A DNA stretch of 64,000 nt from Catellatospora bangladeshensis (GCF_016862575.1 NZ_BONF01000031.1:1-64000); one strand, 5' to 3'; positions 8,434-20,467 are shown, counted from the stretch's first letter. Made by a program: numbers and translations. Notes: generated from the sequence alone by a model not told the origin.

Positions 8434-8826
8434 TCACCGGGCGCGCCACCAGTCGATGAGCACCTCGGCGAGCAGGGCGAGGGAGCCGAGGGCGACCACG
8501 ACGGCGAGCACGGCGGGGAAGCGGGAGGGCGGCAGCGGGCGGCCGGTGCGCATCGCGATCTCGCAACGGATCCAGTGGTCGATGGCGCGCAGCGCGCAGC
8601 CGGCGCCGAGCAGGATCAGCGCGATACCCAGGACCTTGGTCAGGTGCGGCACGGCCATGGGCGGCAGGAACTGGGCCACCACCAGGCCGCCGCCGATCAT
8701 GGCCAGGCCGGTGCGGATCCACGCCAGGAAGGTGCGCTCGTTGGCCAGCGAGAAGCGGTAGTCGGGCGTGGTGCCCACCTCGCGCACCTCACGCGGATCA
8801 AACCAGTTGCGGACTCTACCCAGCAC
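8434..8826 (-). CDS. YidH-type DUF202 membrane protein
   Basis: 130 residues from the GTG at 8826. The family core FSLANERTFLAWIRTGLAMIGGG lies at about residues 24-46 and is followed by two further membrane segments. Longer reading frames upstream run into the divergent GNAT gene, so this start is preferred. Start codons of the two divergent genes are only 18 bp apart, which leaves no room for a Shine-Dalgarno leader and implies a leaderless transcript. It heads a three-gene operon with the short DUF202 and PLDc_N genes. Confidence 0.85.
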   Translation of the reverse strand: MLGRVRNWFDPREVREVGTTPDYRFSLANERTFLAWIRTGLAMIGGGLVVAQFLPPMAVPHLTKVLGIALILLGAGCALRAIDHWIRCEIAMRTGRPLPPSRFPAVLAVVVALGSLALLAEVLIDWWRAR

Positions 8827-8831
8827 CTTCC

Positions 8832-8837
8832 TAGTAT
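8832..8837 (+). promoter_or_regulatory. -10 hexamer TAGTAT for leaderless GNAT gene
   Basis: TAGTAT ends 7 nt before the ATG at 8845. Read leftward, the overlapping GATACT lies 6 nt before the GTG at 8826, so the two divergent promoters appear to share the same bases. Confidence 0.5.
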
Positions 8838-8844
8838 CAGGGCG

Positions 8845-9651
8845 ATGACTTCTGAACTTGATCGGGACGCCCTGCTCAGGGCGTACGACACACAGCTGCG
8901 TTCCGAGACCCCCGACCCGCTCCCGGAGGGCGTGACCGTCGAGCACGACGGTCCCGTGATCCGCATCAGCGGCCTCGACCACGGCGGCTTCGTCACCTAC
9001 CGCGACGTCTCCCACCTGCCCGGCGACGAGCTGGACGCGCTCATCGCCCGCCAGCGCGACTTCTACGCCGCCCGGGGCGAGCAGGTCGAGTGGAAGCTGC
9101 GCGGCCACGACAAGCCCGCGGACCTGCCCGAGCGCCTGGTGGCGGCCGGGTTCGTGCCGGAGGAGCTGGAGGCGGTGGTGATCGGCCTGGCCGAGCCGCT
9201 GGCGAAGCCGCCCGTGCTGCCCGAGGGCGTGACGCTGCGCGAGGTCACCGAGCGCGCCGACCTGGCCCGGATCGTCGCGATGGAGGAGGCGGTCTGGCAG
9301 GCCGACCGCAGCCATCTGCTGTCCGGCCTGTCGCGGGAGATCGCGGCCGACCCGCAGGGGCTCACCGTCGTGGTGGCCGAGGCGGGCGACCTCGTGGTCA
9401 GCGCCGGCTGGGTGCGCTACGAGAAGGGCACCGAGTTCGCGGGCCTGTGGGGCGGCTCGACGCTGGAGGAGTGGCGCGGCAAGGGCATCTACAAGGCCCT
9501 GGTGGCGCACCGGGCCATCCGCGCCGTCGAGCGCGGCTATCGCTACCTGCAGGTGGACGCGTCGCCGGACAGCCGCCCGATCCTGGAGCGCCTGGGCCTG
9601 GTCACGGTAACCACGACGACGCCCTACATCTGGTCGCCGCCCACCGCCTGA
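8845..9651 (+). CDS. GNAT-family N-acetyltransferase
   Basis: 268 residues. The C-terminal half (about 130-265) has the acetyl-CoA fold, with motif A recognisable as GGSTLEEWRGKGIYKALVAHR near residue 200. The N-terminal half resembles a degenerate second GNAT unit. Substrate unknown. The ATG at 8845 is chosen because a -10 hexamer sits immediately upstream and the divergent gene begins 18 bp away. Confidence 0.8.
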   Translation: MTSELDRDALLRAYDTQLRSETPDPLPEGVTVEHDGPVIRISGLDHGGFVTYRDVSHLPGDELDALIARQRDFYAARGEQVEWKLRGHDKPADLPERLVAAGFVPEELEAVVIGLAEPLAKPPVLPEGVTLREVTERADLARIVAMEEAVWQADRSHLLSGLSREIAADPQGLTVVVAEAGDLVVSAGWVRYEKGTEFAGLWGGSTLEEWRGKGIYKALVAHRAIRAVERGYRYLQVDASPDSRPILERLGLVTVTTTTPYIWSPPTA

Positions 9652-9657
9652 GCACGC

Positions 9658-9831
9658 TCAGCGGGACAGATCCCAGAGGTCGCGGATGGAGTCGCGTACG
9701 CACTCGTCGCGCAGGCGTCCGCAGGTGCACAGGTGTTCGTCGGGTTCGGGCTGCCGGTGGTGCTGCGCCTCCGGCGGCTCGCCGGTGTCCGTGGCGGTGG
9801 TATCCGGCAGGGGTGCGGTTTTTGTGGTCAT
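9658..9831 (-). CDS. Small Cys-containing protein, 57 residues, unknown
   Basis: A short frame with a strong ribosome site (AGGAGG, 9 nt before the ATG at 9831). The product begins MTTKTAPLPD, has a Pro/His/Glu-rich N-terminal half, and carries CTCGRLRDEC followed by a charged helix ending LWDLSR. Three cysteines (CxC...C) with a His before them could bind a metal. The stop lies 6 bp from the convergent GNAT gene. No family recognised. A longer overlapping frame on the same strand is arginine-rich and looks like a shadow. Confidence 0.6.
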   Translation of the reverse strand: MTTKTAPLPDTTATDTGEPPEAQHHRQPEPDEHLCTCGRLRDECVRDSIRDLWDLSR

Positions 9832-9898
9832 GTCGTGACACCTCCTGCTAAGCGTGACTCTACGGGATGGGCATCATGACGGGGTGACCTCTGTCACT

Positions 9899-9937
9899 AT
9901 TGCCGCCCGTCCTGGCGGGTAGATGGATGGCGGCAAT
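9899..9937. promoter_or_regulatory. Inverted repeat ATTGCCGCC / GGCGGCAAT
   Basis: Nine-base arms at 9899-9907 and 9929-9937 are exactly complementary, with a smaller CCCG/CGGG stem inside. It lies upstream of etfB and just before the TTACT/AGTAA operator-like site. It may be a hairpin or a regulator site. Confidence 0.4.
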
Positions 9938-9940
9938 AAA

Positions 9941-9954
9941 TTACTCGTCAGTAA
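9941..9954. promoter_or_regulatory. TetR-like operator TTACTCGTCAGTAA before etfB
   Basis: Two 5-bp inverted arms (TTACT and AGTAA) flank a 4-nt spacer. Similar semi-palindromes are known to me as TetR-family operators before fatty-acid oxidation genes in actinobacteria, which would suit electron-transfer flavoprotein. The regulator is not in this window, so the assignment is inference. Confidence 0.35.
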
Positions 9955-10080
9955 CCCACGGCATACCGGCAAAAGTGGCAACGTCCACAGCCGGTCGAGC
10001 TTGACCCGCGACGCGTCAGGCGACAGCCTTGCGGCGAGGGCATGAACGTCCGTTCAACTCAGGAGGGTCGTCAGAGCGCG

Positions 10081-10860
10081 ATGAAGATCGTCGTACTTGT
10101 CAAGCAGGTGCCGGACTCCGGCGCCGAGCGCAACCTGCGCGCGGACGACAACACCGTCGACCGCGCCTCGGCCAACAACGTCATCAACGAGATGGACGAG
10201 TACGCCATCGAGGAGGCGCTGCGGCTGCAGGAGGCGCACGGCGGCGAGGTGACCATCCTGACGATGGGCCCGGAGCGGGCGACCGAGTCGATCCGCAAGG
10301 CGCTGTCCATGGGCCCCGACGGGGCCGTGCACGTCCTCGACGACGCCCTGGCCGGCACCGACGCGCTCGGCACCAGCAAGGTGCTCGCCGCCGCGATCAG
10401 CGGCCTCGCGCCCGACCTGGTGATCGCCGGCGCGGAGTCGACCGACGCCCGCGGCCAGGTGCTGGCGCACATGCTCGCCGAGCGGCTGGGCTACGCGGCG
10501 CTGACCGGCGCCCGCAAGCTCACCGTGGACGGCTCGCAGCTGACCGTCGAGCGCCAGACCGAGGAGGGGTACGAGGTCGTCACGGCCGCCACCCCCGCGA
10601 TCGTCAGCGTGTGGGACACCATCAACGAGCCGCGCTACCCGTCCTTCAAGGGCATCATGGCGGCCAAGAAGAAGCCGGTGACCACGCAGTCGCTGGCCGA
10701 CCTGAAGGTGCCCGCGGACGAGGTGGGCTGGGCTGGCGCCGCCACCACCGTGCTGTCGCACAGCAAGCGCCCCCCGCGCAGCGCCGGCCAGAAGGTCGCC
10801 GACTCCGGTGAGGGCGGCGTGGCGCTGGTCGAGTTCCTGTCGTCCGAGAAGTTCGTCTGA
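10081..10860 (+). CDS. etfB: Electron transfer flavoprotein beta subunit
   Basis: 259 residues, standard for the family. The start MKIVVLVKQVPDSG at 10081 matches the conserved N-terminus of ETF-beta, and an AGGAGGG lies 13 nt upstream. The signature region (VIAGAESTDARGQVLAHMLAERLG) is intact near residues 117-140. With EtfA it takes electrons from acyl-CoA and related dehydrogenases and hands them to ETF-quinone oxidoreductase. etfA follows after 14 bp. Confidence 0.95.
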   Translation: MKIVVLVKQVPDSGAERNLRADDNTVDRASANNVINEMDEYAIEEALRLQEAHGGEVTILTMGPERATESIRKALSMGPDGAVHVLDDALAGTDALGTSKVLAAAISGLAPDLVIAGAESTDARGQVLAHMLAERLGYAALTGARKLTVDGSQLTVERQTEEGYEVVTAATPAIVSVWDTINEPRYPSFKGIMAAKKKPVTTQSLADLKVPADEVGWAGAATTVLSHSKRPPRSAGQKVADSGEGGVALVEFLSSEKFV

Positions 10861-10874
10861 GAGGCGTGCCGACA

Positions 10875-11831
10875 ATGGCTGAGGTTCTGGTAGTCGTCGA
10901 GTCCTCCGGCGGCACGGTCAAGAAGGTCACGCTGGAGATGCTGACCCTGGCGCGCTCGCTCGGCGAGCCCGCCGCGGTGGTGCTGGGCGCCCCCGGCACG
11001 GCCGCCGCCATCGCCGACAAGCTCGGCGAGTACGGCGCCACGAAGGTGTACGCCGCGGAGAGCGACGACATCGCCAACCACCTGGTCGCCCCGAAGGCCA
11101 CCGCGCTCGCGCAGCTCGTCAAGAGCGTGTCGCCGGCCGCCGTGCTGATCGGCTCGACCCAGGAGGGCAAGGAGATCGCCGGCCGCCTCGCGGTCAAGCT
11201 GGACAACGGCGTGCTCTACGACGCGGTCGAGCTGGCCGCCGACGGCACCGCCACCCAGGTCGTGTTCGCGGGCTCGACCATCGTCAAGTCCAAGGTCACC
11301 AAGGGCCTGCCCCTGGTCACCGTGCGGCCGAACTCGCTCACGCCCAGCCCCGCCGCGGCCACGCCGTCGGTGGAGCAGGTCGAGGTCGCCCTGTCCGACG
11401 CCGACAAGCTCGCCGTGGTCACCCAGCGGGTGGCCGAGGCCAAGGGCGCCCGCCCCGAGCTGACCGAGGCCTCGATCGTCGTGTCCGGCGGCCGCGGCGT
11501 CGGCTCGGCGGAGAACTTCAAGGTCGTCGAGGAGCTGGCCGACCTGCTCGGCGCGGCCGTCGGCGCCTCCCGCGCGGCCACCGACTCCGGCTTCTACCCC
11601 CACGCGTTCCAGGTGGGCCAGACCGGCAAGACGGTGTCGCCGCAGCTCTACGTCGCGCTCGGCATCTCCGGTGCGATCCAGCACCGGGCCGGCATGCAGA
11701 CCTCGAAGACCATCGTCGCGGTGAACAAGGACACCGAGGCGCCGATCTTCGAGCTGGCCGACTTCGGCGTGGTGGGCGACCTGTTCCAGGTCGTGCCGCA
11801 GGCCGCCGAGGAGATCCGCAAGCGCCGCTAG
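10875..11831 (+). CDS. etfA: Electron transfer flavoprotein alpha subunit
   Basis: 318 residues. The start chosen is ATG 10875 ([13 protein letters not shown]), with GAGAGG upstream; a GTG at 10866 would add three residues. The C-terminal FAD-binding domain is clear, with [40 protein letters not shown] and [22 protein letters not shown] in the normal order. It forms the heterodimer with EtfB. A strong hairpin follows at 11845. Confidence 0.95.
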   Translation: MAEVLVVVESSGGTVKKVTLEMLTLARSLGEPAAVVLGAPGTAAAIADKLGEYGATKVYAAESDDIANHLVAPKATALAQLVKSVSPAAVLIGSTQEGKEIAGRLAVKLDNGVLYDAVELAADGTATQVVFAGSTIVKSKVTKGLPLVTVRPNSLTPSPAAATPSVEQVEVALSDADKLAVVTQRVAEAKGARPELTEASIVVSGGRGVGSAENFKVVEELADLLGAAVGASRAATDSGFYPHAFQVGQTGKTVSPQLYVALGISGAIQHRAGMQTSKTIVAVNKDTEAPIFELADFGVVGDLFQVVPQAAEEIRKRR

Positions 11832-11844
11832 GTGTACGCGTCGA

Positions 11845-11880
11845 GGAGGGCCCGCAGGTCACGTGCCTGCCGGGCCCTCC
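11845..11880 (+). terminator. Hairpin terminator after etfBA
   Basis: GGAGGGCCCG plus CAGG pairs with CCTG plus CCGGGCCCTCC, with one bulge and a 7-nt loop. It begins 14 bp after the etfA stop. No T-run, as usual in high-GC actinomycetes. Confidence 0.65.
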
Positions 11881-11958
11881 TCCGCATTCACGCACGTCCG
11901 CGAACGGCGTACACCTGGGCTACGGGTAAGCACCCTTACGGCTAGGCTTGGCGGCGAG

Positions 11959-13122
11959 ATGGCCTACCTTGATCACGCGGCGACCACGCCCATGCTGCCT
12001 GAGGCGCTGGACGCCTACGTCGCCACCGCACGTGAGGTCGGCAACGCGTCGTCGTTGCACGGCCCGGGCCGCTGCGCCCGCCGCCGGGTGGAGGAGTCGC
12101 GCGAGCGCATCGCCGCCGTGCTCGGCGCCCGCCCGTCCGAGGTCGTCTTCACCGGCGGCGGCACCGAGAGCGACAACCTCGCGCTGAAGGGGATCTACTG
12201 GTCCCGGCGCACCGAGCTGCGGCGCCGGGTGCTGGCCGGCGCGGTCGAGCACCACGCCGTCACCGACGCGGTGCAGTGGCTGGCCGACCACGAGGGCGCC
12301 GAGATCACCTGGCTGCCCGTGGACGGCACCGGACGGGTCCTGCCGGAGGCGTTCGCCGAGGCGCTGGACGACGACGTCGCCGTGGCCTCGGTGATGTGGG
12401 CGAACAACGAGGTCGGCACCGTGCAGCCGGTGGCGGAGCTGGCAGCGCTGGCCGCCGCGCGGGGCGTGCCGCTGCACACCGACGCCATCCAGGCCGTCGG
12501 CCAGGTCCCGGTCGACTACGCCGCCAGCGGCGCCGCCGCGCTCACCGTCACCGGCCACAAGCTCGGCGGTCCGGTCGGCATCGGCGCGCTGCTGCTGGGC
12601 CGGGACGTGCCCTGCACCCCGCTGCTGCACGGCGGCGGCCAGGAGCGCGACGTCCGCTCCGGCACCCTGGACGTGCCCGCCATCACCGCCTTCGCCGTCG
12701 CCGTCGAGCACGCCGGCAAGCACCAGGAGCAGCACGCCCAGCGCCTGGCCGCGCTGCGCGACGAGCTGATCGCCCGGGTCCGCGCCGCCGTCCCCGACGC
12801 CGTCCTGAACGGCGCCGACCCCGCCGAACCAGGCGCCCGCCTGCCCGGCAACGCCCACTTCGGCTTCCCCGGCTGCGAGGGCGACGCCCTCCTCCTGCTG
12901 CTCGACGCCCAGGACATCGCCGTCTCCACCGGCTCGGCCTGCTCCGCCGGCGTCGCTCAGCCCTCCCACGTCCTCCTCGCCATGGGCGCCGACCCCGCAG
13001 CGGCCCGCTCCTCCCTCCGCTTCACCCTCGGCCACACCAGCACCCCGGCCGACCTCGACGCCCTCCTCACCGCCCTCCCCGCCGCCGTAGACCGCGCCCG
13101 CCGCGCCGGCCTCTCCCGCTAA
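11959..13122 (+). CDS. Cysteine desulfurase (NifS/IscS class)
   Basis: 387 residues from ATG 11959 ([12 protein letters not shown]), the conserved N-terminus of the family. PLP lysine is K201 in TVTGHKLGG and the catalytic cysteine is C328 in [10 protein letters not shown]. The enzyme removes sulfur from cysteine as a protein persulfide. The next gene is mnmA, whose product needs such persulfide sulfur to thiolate tRNA, so the pair very probably works together; a role in Fe-S assembly is also possible. The last ~100 codons are unusually rich in CTC/GCC/CCC. A large palindromic repeat follows the stop. Confidence 0.92.
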   Translation: MAYLDHAATTPMLPEALDAYVATAREVGNASSLHGPGRCARRRVEESRERIAAVLGARPSEVVFTGGGTESDNLALKGIYWSRRTELRRRVLAGAVEHHAVTDAVQWLADHEGAEITWLPVDGTGRVLPEAFAEALDDDVAVASVMWANNEVGTVQPVAELAALAAARGVPLHTDAIQAVGQVPVDYAASGAAALTVTGHKLGGPVGIGALLLGRDVPCTPLLHGGGQERDVRSGTLDVPAITAFAVAVEHAGKHQEQHAQRLAALRDELIARVRAAVPDAVLNGADPAEPGARLPGNAHFGFPGCEGDALLLLLDAQDIAVSTGSACSAGVAQPSHVLLAMGADPAAARSSLRFTLGHTSTPADLDALLTALPAAVDRARRAGLSR

Positions 13123-13156
13123 CCCCGTCCTCCCCCCGCCCCCGCGTGGCCCGTGC

Positions 13157-13293
13157 GTTGATCATGAACTTATGGACGTGTTCGCCGGTGTGTCACGACC
13201 TTGGCGCCGTGATCGACTGGGAGTCGAACTGAACTGATCACGGTGGTGGGGTGGCGACACGCCGTCCAGCACGTCCATAAGTTCATGATCAAC
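13157..13293. repeat. Dispersed palindrome, GTTGATCATGAACTT family, double copy
   Basis: Two ~60-nt units in inverted orientation, each starting GTTGATCATGAACTTATGG at the outside and containing GTGTC...CCGTGATC inside. Single units recur at 40998-41060 and 53393-53453. It fills most of the gap between the desulfurase and mnmA. Confidence 0.75.
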
Positions 13294-13332
13294 GTGGGTG
13301 GGCGGGGCGCGGGGGTGGGGTGGGGCGGCGGG

Positions 13333-13338
13333 TAGGAT
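13333..13338 (+). promoter_or_regulatory. -10 hexamer TAGGAT before mnmA
   Basis: TAGGAT ends 6 nt before the GTG at 13345, the spacing expected if transcription begins at the start codon. This supports GTG 13345 over the TTG at 13339. Confidence 0.5.
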
Positions 13339-13344
13339 TTGGCG

Positions 13345-14424
13345 GTGCGGGTTCTAGCGGCTATGTCGGGTGGGGTGGATTCGGCGGTGGCGGCTGCCCG
13401 GGCGGTGGCGGCGGGGTATGACGTCACCGGGGTGCACCTGGCCCTGTCGCGGAATGCGGCCACGCATCGGACGGGGGCGCGGGGGTGCTGCACCAAGGAG
13501 GATGCGCACGACGCGCGGCGGGCGGCTGATGTGCTCGGGATCCCGTTCTACGTGTGGGACATGGCTGAGCGGTTTCACGAGGACGTGATCGAGGACTTCG
13601 TGGCGGAGTACGCCGCGGGGCGTACCCCCAATCCCTGCCTGCGGTGCAACGAGAAGATCAAGTTTGCCGCGGTGCTGGACCGGGCGCTGGCCCTGGGGTT
13701 CGACGCGGTGGTCACGGGGCATCACGCGCGGCTGGGCGCGGACGGGCTGCTGCGGCGCAGCGTGGACCTGGCCAAGGACCAGTCCTACGTGCTGGCGGTG
13801 CTCAACCGGGAGCAGCTCGGGCACTCGATGTTCCCGCTCGGCGACTCGACCAAGGAGCAGGTGCGCGCCGAGGCGCACGCCCGCGGCCTGGCCGTCGCCG
13901 ACAAGCCCGACTCGCATGACATCTGCTTCATCGCCGACGGCGACACCCAGGGCTTCCTGCGCAAGCACCTGGGCAGCGAGCCGGGCGACATCGTCGACGC
14001 CGCCAGCGGCGAGGTGCTCGGGCGCCATGACGGGGCGTACGCGTACACCGTCGGCCAGCGCAAGGGGCTCGCGCTCGGGCGCCCGGCCCCGGACGGCCGT
14101 CCCCGGTACGTGCTGTCGATCACGCCGGTCAGCAACACCGTCACCGTCGGCCCGGCCGAGGCGCTGGAGGTGTCGCAGGTGGAGGGTGCGCGCACGGTGT
14201 GGACCGCGGGCGACCCGCCCACCGGGCCGATCGAATGCGAGGTGCAGCTGCGCGCGCACGGCCGCCCGGCACCCGCCGTCGTCGAGCTGGACGGCACCGC
14301 CATGAACGTCCGGCTGCGCCGCCCCGAACGCGGCATCGCCGCCGGTCAGGCCGTCGTCGCCTACCGGCCCGACCCGGCGGGCGACGTCGTCCTCGGCAGC
14401 GCCACCATCACCACCGCGTCGTGA
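13345..14424 (+). CDS. mnmA: tRNA-specific 2-thiouridylase
   Basis: 359 residues. The N-terminal PP-loop SGGVDS is at residues 8-13. The catalytic cysteine pair is C98 in NPCLRCN and C194 in HDICFIAD, both in place. The C-terminal beta-barrel follows. The enzyme activates U34 of Lys, Glu and Gln tRNAs with ATP and inserts sulfur. The preceding cysteine desulfurase is the likely sulfur donor. Start is the leaderless-type GTG 13345. Confidence 0.95.
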   Translation: MRVLAAMSGGVDSAVAAARAVAAGYDVTGVHLALSRNAATHRTGARGCCTKEDAHDARRAADVLGIPFYVWDMAERFHEDVIEDFVAEYAAGRTPNPCLRCNEKIKFAAVLDRALALGFDAVVTGHHARLGADGLLRRSVDLAKDQSYVLAVLNREQLGHSMFPLGDSTKEQVRAEAHARGLAVADKPDSHDICFIADGDTQGFLRKHLGSEPGDIVDAASGEVLGRHDGAYAYTVGQRKGLALGRPAPDGRPRYVLSITPVSNTVTVGPAEALEVSQVEGARTVWTAGDPPTGPIECEVQLRAHGRPAPAVVELDGTAMNVRLRRPERGIAAGQAVVAYRPDPAGDVVLGSATITTAS

Positions 14425-14445
14425 CCGGCCGCGGGCCGTGCCACA

Positions 14446-14499
14446 GTTTCGGGGAAACTGCACTTTCGCGGCCGCGCTTTCACGCAGTTTCCCCGAAAC
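14446..14499. repeat. Inverted repeat of the TTTCGGGGAAA family
   Basis: Sixteen-base arms GTTTCGGGGAAACTGC (14446-14461) and its exact complement (14484-14499) flank ACTTTCGCGGCCGCGCTTTCAC. It stands 22 bp after mnmA and could terminate it. Related sequence forms a tandem array at 34042. Confidence 0.65.
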
Positions 14500-14556
14500 A
14501 GCCATCGGCCGCGGGTACGACCGCGTCCAGACCGCGCGCACATCGGGAGAGCTGAC

Positions 14557-15576
14557 ATGACCGAACCCGAGGCACCGCTGTGGCCCGCCGGATCGGCGAC
14601 CGGCATCGGGTCGCTGCCCGGCACCGACATCGCCGAGGCGGTCAAGTTCACCCTCGGTGAGCTGCCCGACCTGCCGTACCTGCCCGAGCTGCCCGCGCGC
14701 GGCCCCGGCGCCGACATGATCGGCCGCAGCGCGGGGCTGCTCGTCGAGTTCCCGGTGGAGCTGTACACCGGGCGCTGGCGCGTCGCGGGGGGCACTGGCC
14801 GGGAGCTGCGCCGGGCGTACGACCTGCGCGAGCGCGACCTGGACCAGCTCACCGAGCAGGCCGACGGGTACACCGGCACGCTGAAGGTGCAGGCGGCCGG
14901 GCCGTGGACGCTGGCCGCCTCGATCGAGCTGGCGCTGGGCGAGGCGGTGGTGTCCGACCACGGCGCCGCCCGCGATCTCGCCGACTCGCTCGCCGAGGGG
15001 CTCAAGGCGCACGTCGCCGAGGTGCGCCGCCGGGTGCCGGGCGCGACGGTGCTGCTCCAGCTCGACGAGCCGTCGCTGCCCGCGGTGCTCGCCGGACGGG
15101 TGCGCACCGCGAGCACACTGCACACGTACCGCTCCGTCGCGGCCTCGACGGTCCGCGACTCGCTGGCCTCGGTGATCAGCGCGGCCGGGGCGCCGGTCGT
15201 CGTGCACTGCTGCGCGCCGGACGCGCCGCTGGGCCTGCTGCGCGAGGCAGGGGCCGCCGCATTCGCGCTGGACCTGGAGCTGATCGGGAACGGGGCGGAG
15301 AAGCTCGACGCGATCGGCGAGGCGATCGACGCCGGGCTGGGGCTGTTCGCGGGCGTCGCGCGCACCACGCCACCGGCGAGCGGGAAGCGGCCGGACAGCG
15401 CGGCGCTCGCCGACCGCGTACGGCGGTTGTGGCGCGACCTCGGGTTCGCCGACGAGCTGCTGCCGCAACGGGTGGTCGTCACGCCCGCATGCGGGCTGGC
15501 GGGGGCGCCGCCCGCGTACGCCCAGGCGGTCCTGAAGGCCTGCCGCGAAGCGGCCCGCCGCCTCACCGGCGAGTAG
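14557..15576 (+). CDS. MetE C-terminal-domain-like protein (methionine synthase family)
   Basis: 339 residues, corresponding to the catalytic C-terminal barrel of cobalamin-independent methionine synthase without the N-terminal half. Putative zinc ligands are present: H217/C218 in VVHCC and C312 in TPACGLAG, with D170-E171 in QLDEPSL. Such stand-alone proteins are widespread in actinobacteria beside mnmA and ligA and are annotated as methionine synthase, but whether they make methionine is not established. The start ATG 14557 follows a GGGAGAGCTGAC ribosome site. Confidence 0.8.
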   Translation: MTEPEAPLWPAGSATGIGSLPGTDIAEAVKFTLGELPDLPYLPELPARGPGADMIGRSAGLLVEFPVELYTGRWRVAGGTGRELRRAYDLRERDLDQLTEQADGYTGTLKVQAAGPWTLAASIELALGEAVVSDHGAARDLADSLAEGLKAHVAEVRRRVPGATVLLQLDEPSLPAVLAGRVRTASTLHTYRSVAASTVRDSLASVISAAGAPVVVHCCAPDAPLGLLREAGAAAFALDLELIGNGAEKLDAIGEAIDAGLGLFAGVARTTPPASGKRPDSAALADRVRRLWRDLGFADELLPQRVVVTPACGLAGAPPAYAQAVLKACREAARRLTGE

Positions 15577-15736
15577 GCCGTCACCGCGATCGCTCGGGGA
15601 CCCGCGGACGCCGCGCCTCGGGACGGCTTCGCGGTCGAGTGCCGGCCGAGCCGGCGCACCGCCTCGCCGACCGGCCCGGCGCCGCGGTCTGGACGGCCTC
15701 GGCCACGGAACCTTCCTGCGGACAGCCCGGCACTGA

Positions 15737-16432
15737 TCAGAGGTGGGGCGGGGGCGTGGCCGAGGGCCGGAAGCCCGCCGTCGGCAGCCGGAGGACGCGG
15801 AACGGGTGGTCGAGCAGGGCGAGGTCGCCGGTCGCCGTGAGCGCGCCGGAGGCGGTGGCGTCTGCCGGGCTCGTGGTGCCGCGGGTCAGAGCGTCGAAGG
15901 CGGCCGGTCCGCAGGTGAGCGTGAGGTCGGCGGGCACGGGCGCGGGGCCGGAGCGGGTGTGCGCCCGTCCGTCGGCGACGGTCACGTGGAAGACCTCGTC
16001 ACCGACGTGGAACTGCCACGTCTCCCGCAGCCCGGCGGCCGCTCCGGGTGAGGCGTGTTCGGTGAGGTAGAGCGCCATGAGGTCGGCGCGGGCGGAGTCG
16101 GGGTCGACCTCGTCGTCCAGCGGCAGCTCGGCGCCCCAGGCGGCGAGGCCGGCCAGCAGCGGGCGCAGGCGCTCGCCGTACTCGGTCAGCTCGTAGGCGC
16201 GCAGCTCGGTGGCGCCGGGCACGGCCCGCCGGGTGACCACCCCGCTGCGTTCAAGGAGCTGGAGGCGCTCGGCGAGGCGGTTGGTGCCGGTCGCGGGGAG
16301 CAGGGCGAGCAGTTCCTTGAAGCGCTTCGGGCCCAGCAGCAGCTCGCGCACGATGAGAAGGGTCCACCGCTCGCCGAGGACGTCGAGCGAGCGGGCGATC
16401 GGGCACAGCTGGCCGTACATCCGCTTGGGCAT
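15737..16432 (-). CDS. HxlR-family transcriptional regulator
   Basis: 231 residues. The N-terminal winged helix (about 8-100) has the HxlR pattern CPIARSLDVLGERWTLLIVRELL with the single conserved cysteine C10, and GTNRLAERLQLLERSGVV for the recognition region. The C-terminal ~110 residues resemble an SCP2-like ligand pocket, as in many longer HxlR proteins. It is divergent from the SDR gene at 16540, and operator-like repeats lie in the 107-bp gap, so it probably controls that gene and itself. Confidence 0.88.
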   Translation of the reverse strand: MPKRMYGQLCPIARSLDVLGERWTLLIVRELLLGPKRFKELLALLPATGTNRLAERLQLLERSGVVTRRAVPGATELRAYELTEYGERLRPLLAGLAAWGAELPLDDEVDPDSARADLMALYLTEHASPGAAAGLRETWQFHVGDEVFHVTVADGRAHTRSGPAPVPADLTLTCGPAAFDALTRGTTSPADATASGALTATGDLALLDHPFRVLRLPTAGFRPSATPPPHL

Positions 16433-16461
16433 GGTTCGAGCATATCTGTCGTCTGGTCTGA

Positions 16462-16508
16462 GCTATATGATTCGTATCTCAAGCCATACGCTATATGTTT
16501 CGTATAGC
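16462..16508. promoter_or_regulatory. Operator-like repeats between hxlR-type gene and SDR
   Basis: GCTATATGATTCGTAT at 16462-16477 is repeated 28 nt later as GCTATATGTTTCGTATAGC (16490-16508). The second copy has palindromic GCTATA/TATAGC arms. The AT-rich boxes are conspicuous against the local high GC and overlap the probable promoters of both genes. They are likely sites for the HxlR regulator. Confidence 0.55.
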
Positions 16509-16539
16509 GTTGCTGGTGACAGAGACACCAGGAGGCGAG

Positions 16540-17241
16540 ATGAAGATCGAAGGTTCCGTGGCGCTGGTGACCGGCGCGAACCGCGGGCTGGGCAAGGCGT
16601 ACACCGAGGAGCTGCTGGCACGGGGCGCGGCGAAGGTGTACGCCGCCGCGCGCGACACGGCCTCCATCACCGACCCGCGGGTGATCCCGCTCCAGCTGGA
16701 CATCACCGACCCCGCCTCGGTCGCGGCGGCCGCCGCGCAGGCGGGCGACGTGCAGCTGCTGGTCAACAACGCGGGCATCGCGACGGGCGCCGGGGTCCTC
16801 GACGGCGAGGACGCGCTGCGCCGCGAGATGGAGACCAACTACCTCGGGCCGGTACGCGTGTCGGCCGCGTTCGCGCCGATCCTGGGTGCGAACGGCGGCG
16901 GCGCGATCGTGAACATGCTCTCCGCGCTGTCCTGGCTGAGCCTGCCGAACACGGCCGGTTACTCCGCCGCGAAGGCGGCCGCGTGGGCGGCGACGAACGC
17001 GCTGCGCCTGGCGCTGAAGGAGCAGGGCACGCTGGTCACCGCCGTGCACGTGGGCTACGTGGACACCGACATGGCCGCGCACGTGGACGGCCCGAAGGTG
17101 CCCCCGCGCGACGTGGTGACGCAGGTGCTCGACGCGGTCGAGGCGGCGCAGCCCGAGGTGCTCGCCGACGAGACCAGCCGCCGGGTCAAGGCGGGCCTGT
17201 CCGGCGACCTGCGCAACCTGTACCCGGCGCTGTCCGCCTGA
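16540..17241 (+). CDS. Short-chain dehydrogenase/reductase
   Basis: 233 residues. The start is ATG 16540 with AGGAGG 4-5 nt upstream; an ATG at 16495 lies in the operator region. Rossmann motif TGANRGLG at residues 11-18, NNAG near residue 75, and the active-site YSAAKAA near residue 145. NAD(P)-dependent oxidoreductase of unknown substrate. Its expression is probably set by the divergent HxlR regulator, which often senses reactive aldehydes or quinones. Confidence 0.88.
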   Translation: MKIEGSVALVTGANRGLGKAYTEELLARGAAKVYAAARDTASITDPRVIPLQLDITDPASVAAAAAQAGDVQLLVNNAGIATGAGVLDGEDALRREMETNYLGPVRVSAAFAPILGANGGGAIVNMLSALSWLSLPNTAGYSAAKAAAWAATNALRLALKEQGTLVTAVHVGYVDTDMAAHVDGPKVPPRDVVTQVLDAVEAAQPEVLADETSRRVKAGLSGDLRNLYPALSA

Positions 17242-17250
17242 CCCGCCGTG

Positions 17251-17292
17251 CCGCGCCCGCCCGCCGTGGGGATGGGGAGCGGGCGGGCGCGG
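17251..17292 (+). terminator. Perfect 14-bp GC hairpin after the SDR gene
   Basis: CCGCGCCCGCCCGC (17251-17264) and its exact complement (17279-17292) enclose a 14-nt loop. It begins 9 bp after the stop and ends 33 bp before the next start. Confidence 0.6.
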
Positions 17293-17325
17293 CCGGTGTT
17301 GCGGCGGGATGGAAGACTGCCGCAG

Positions 17326-20443
<3,118 letters not shown>

Positions 20444-20467
20444 ACAGATGATCTAGGGTCGTCAGCG

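Noticed and set aside
9602-9841. 79-codon minus-strand frame overlapping the small Cys protein
   Set aside because: Arg/Pro/His-rich and out of phase with the AGGAGG-ATG pair, and it runs into the GNAT gene; the 57-codon frame is better.
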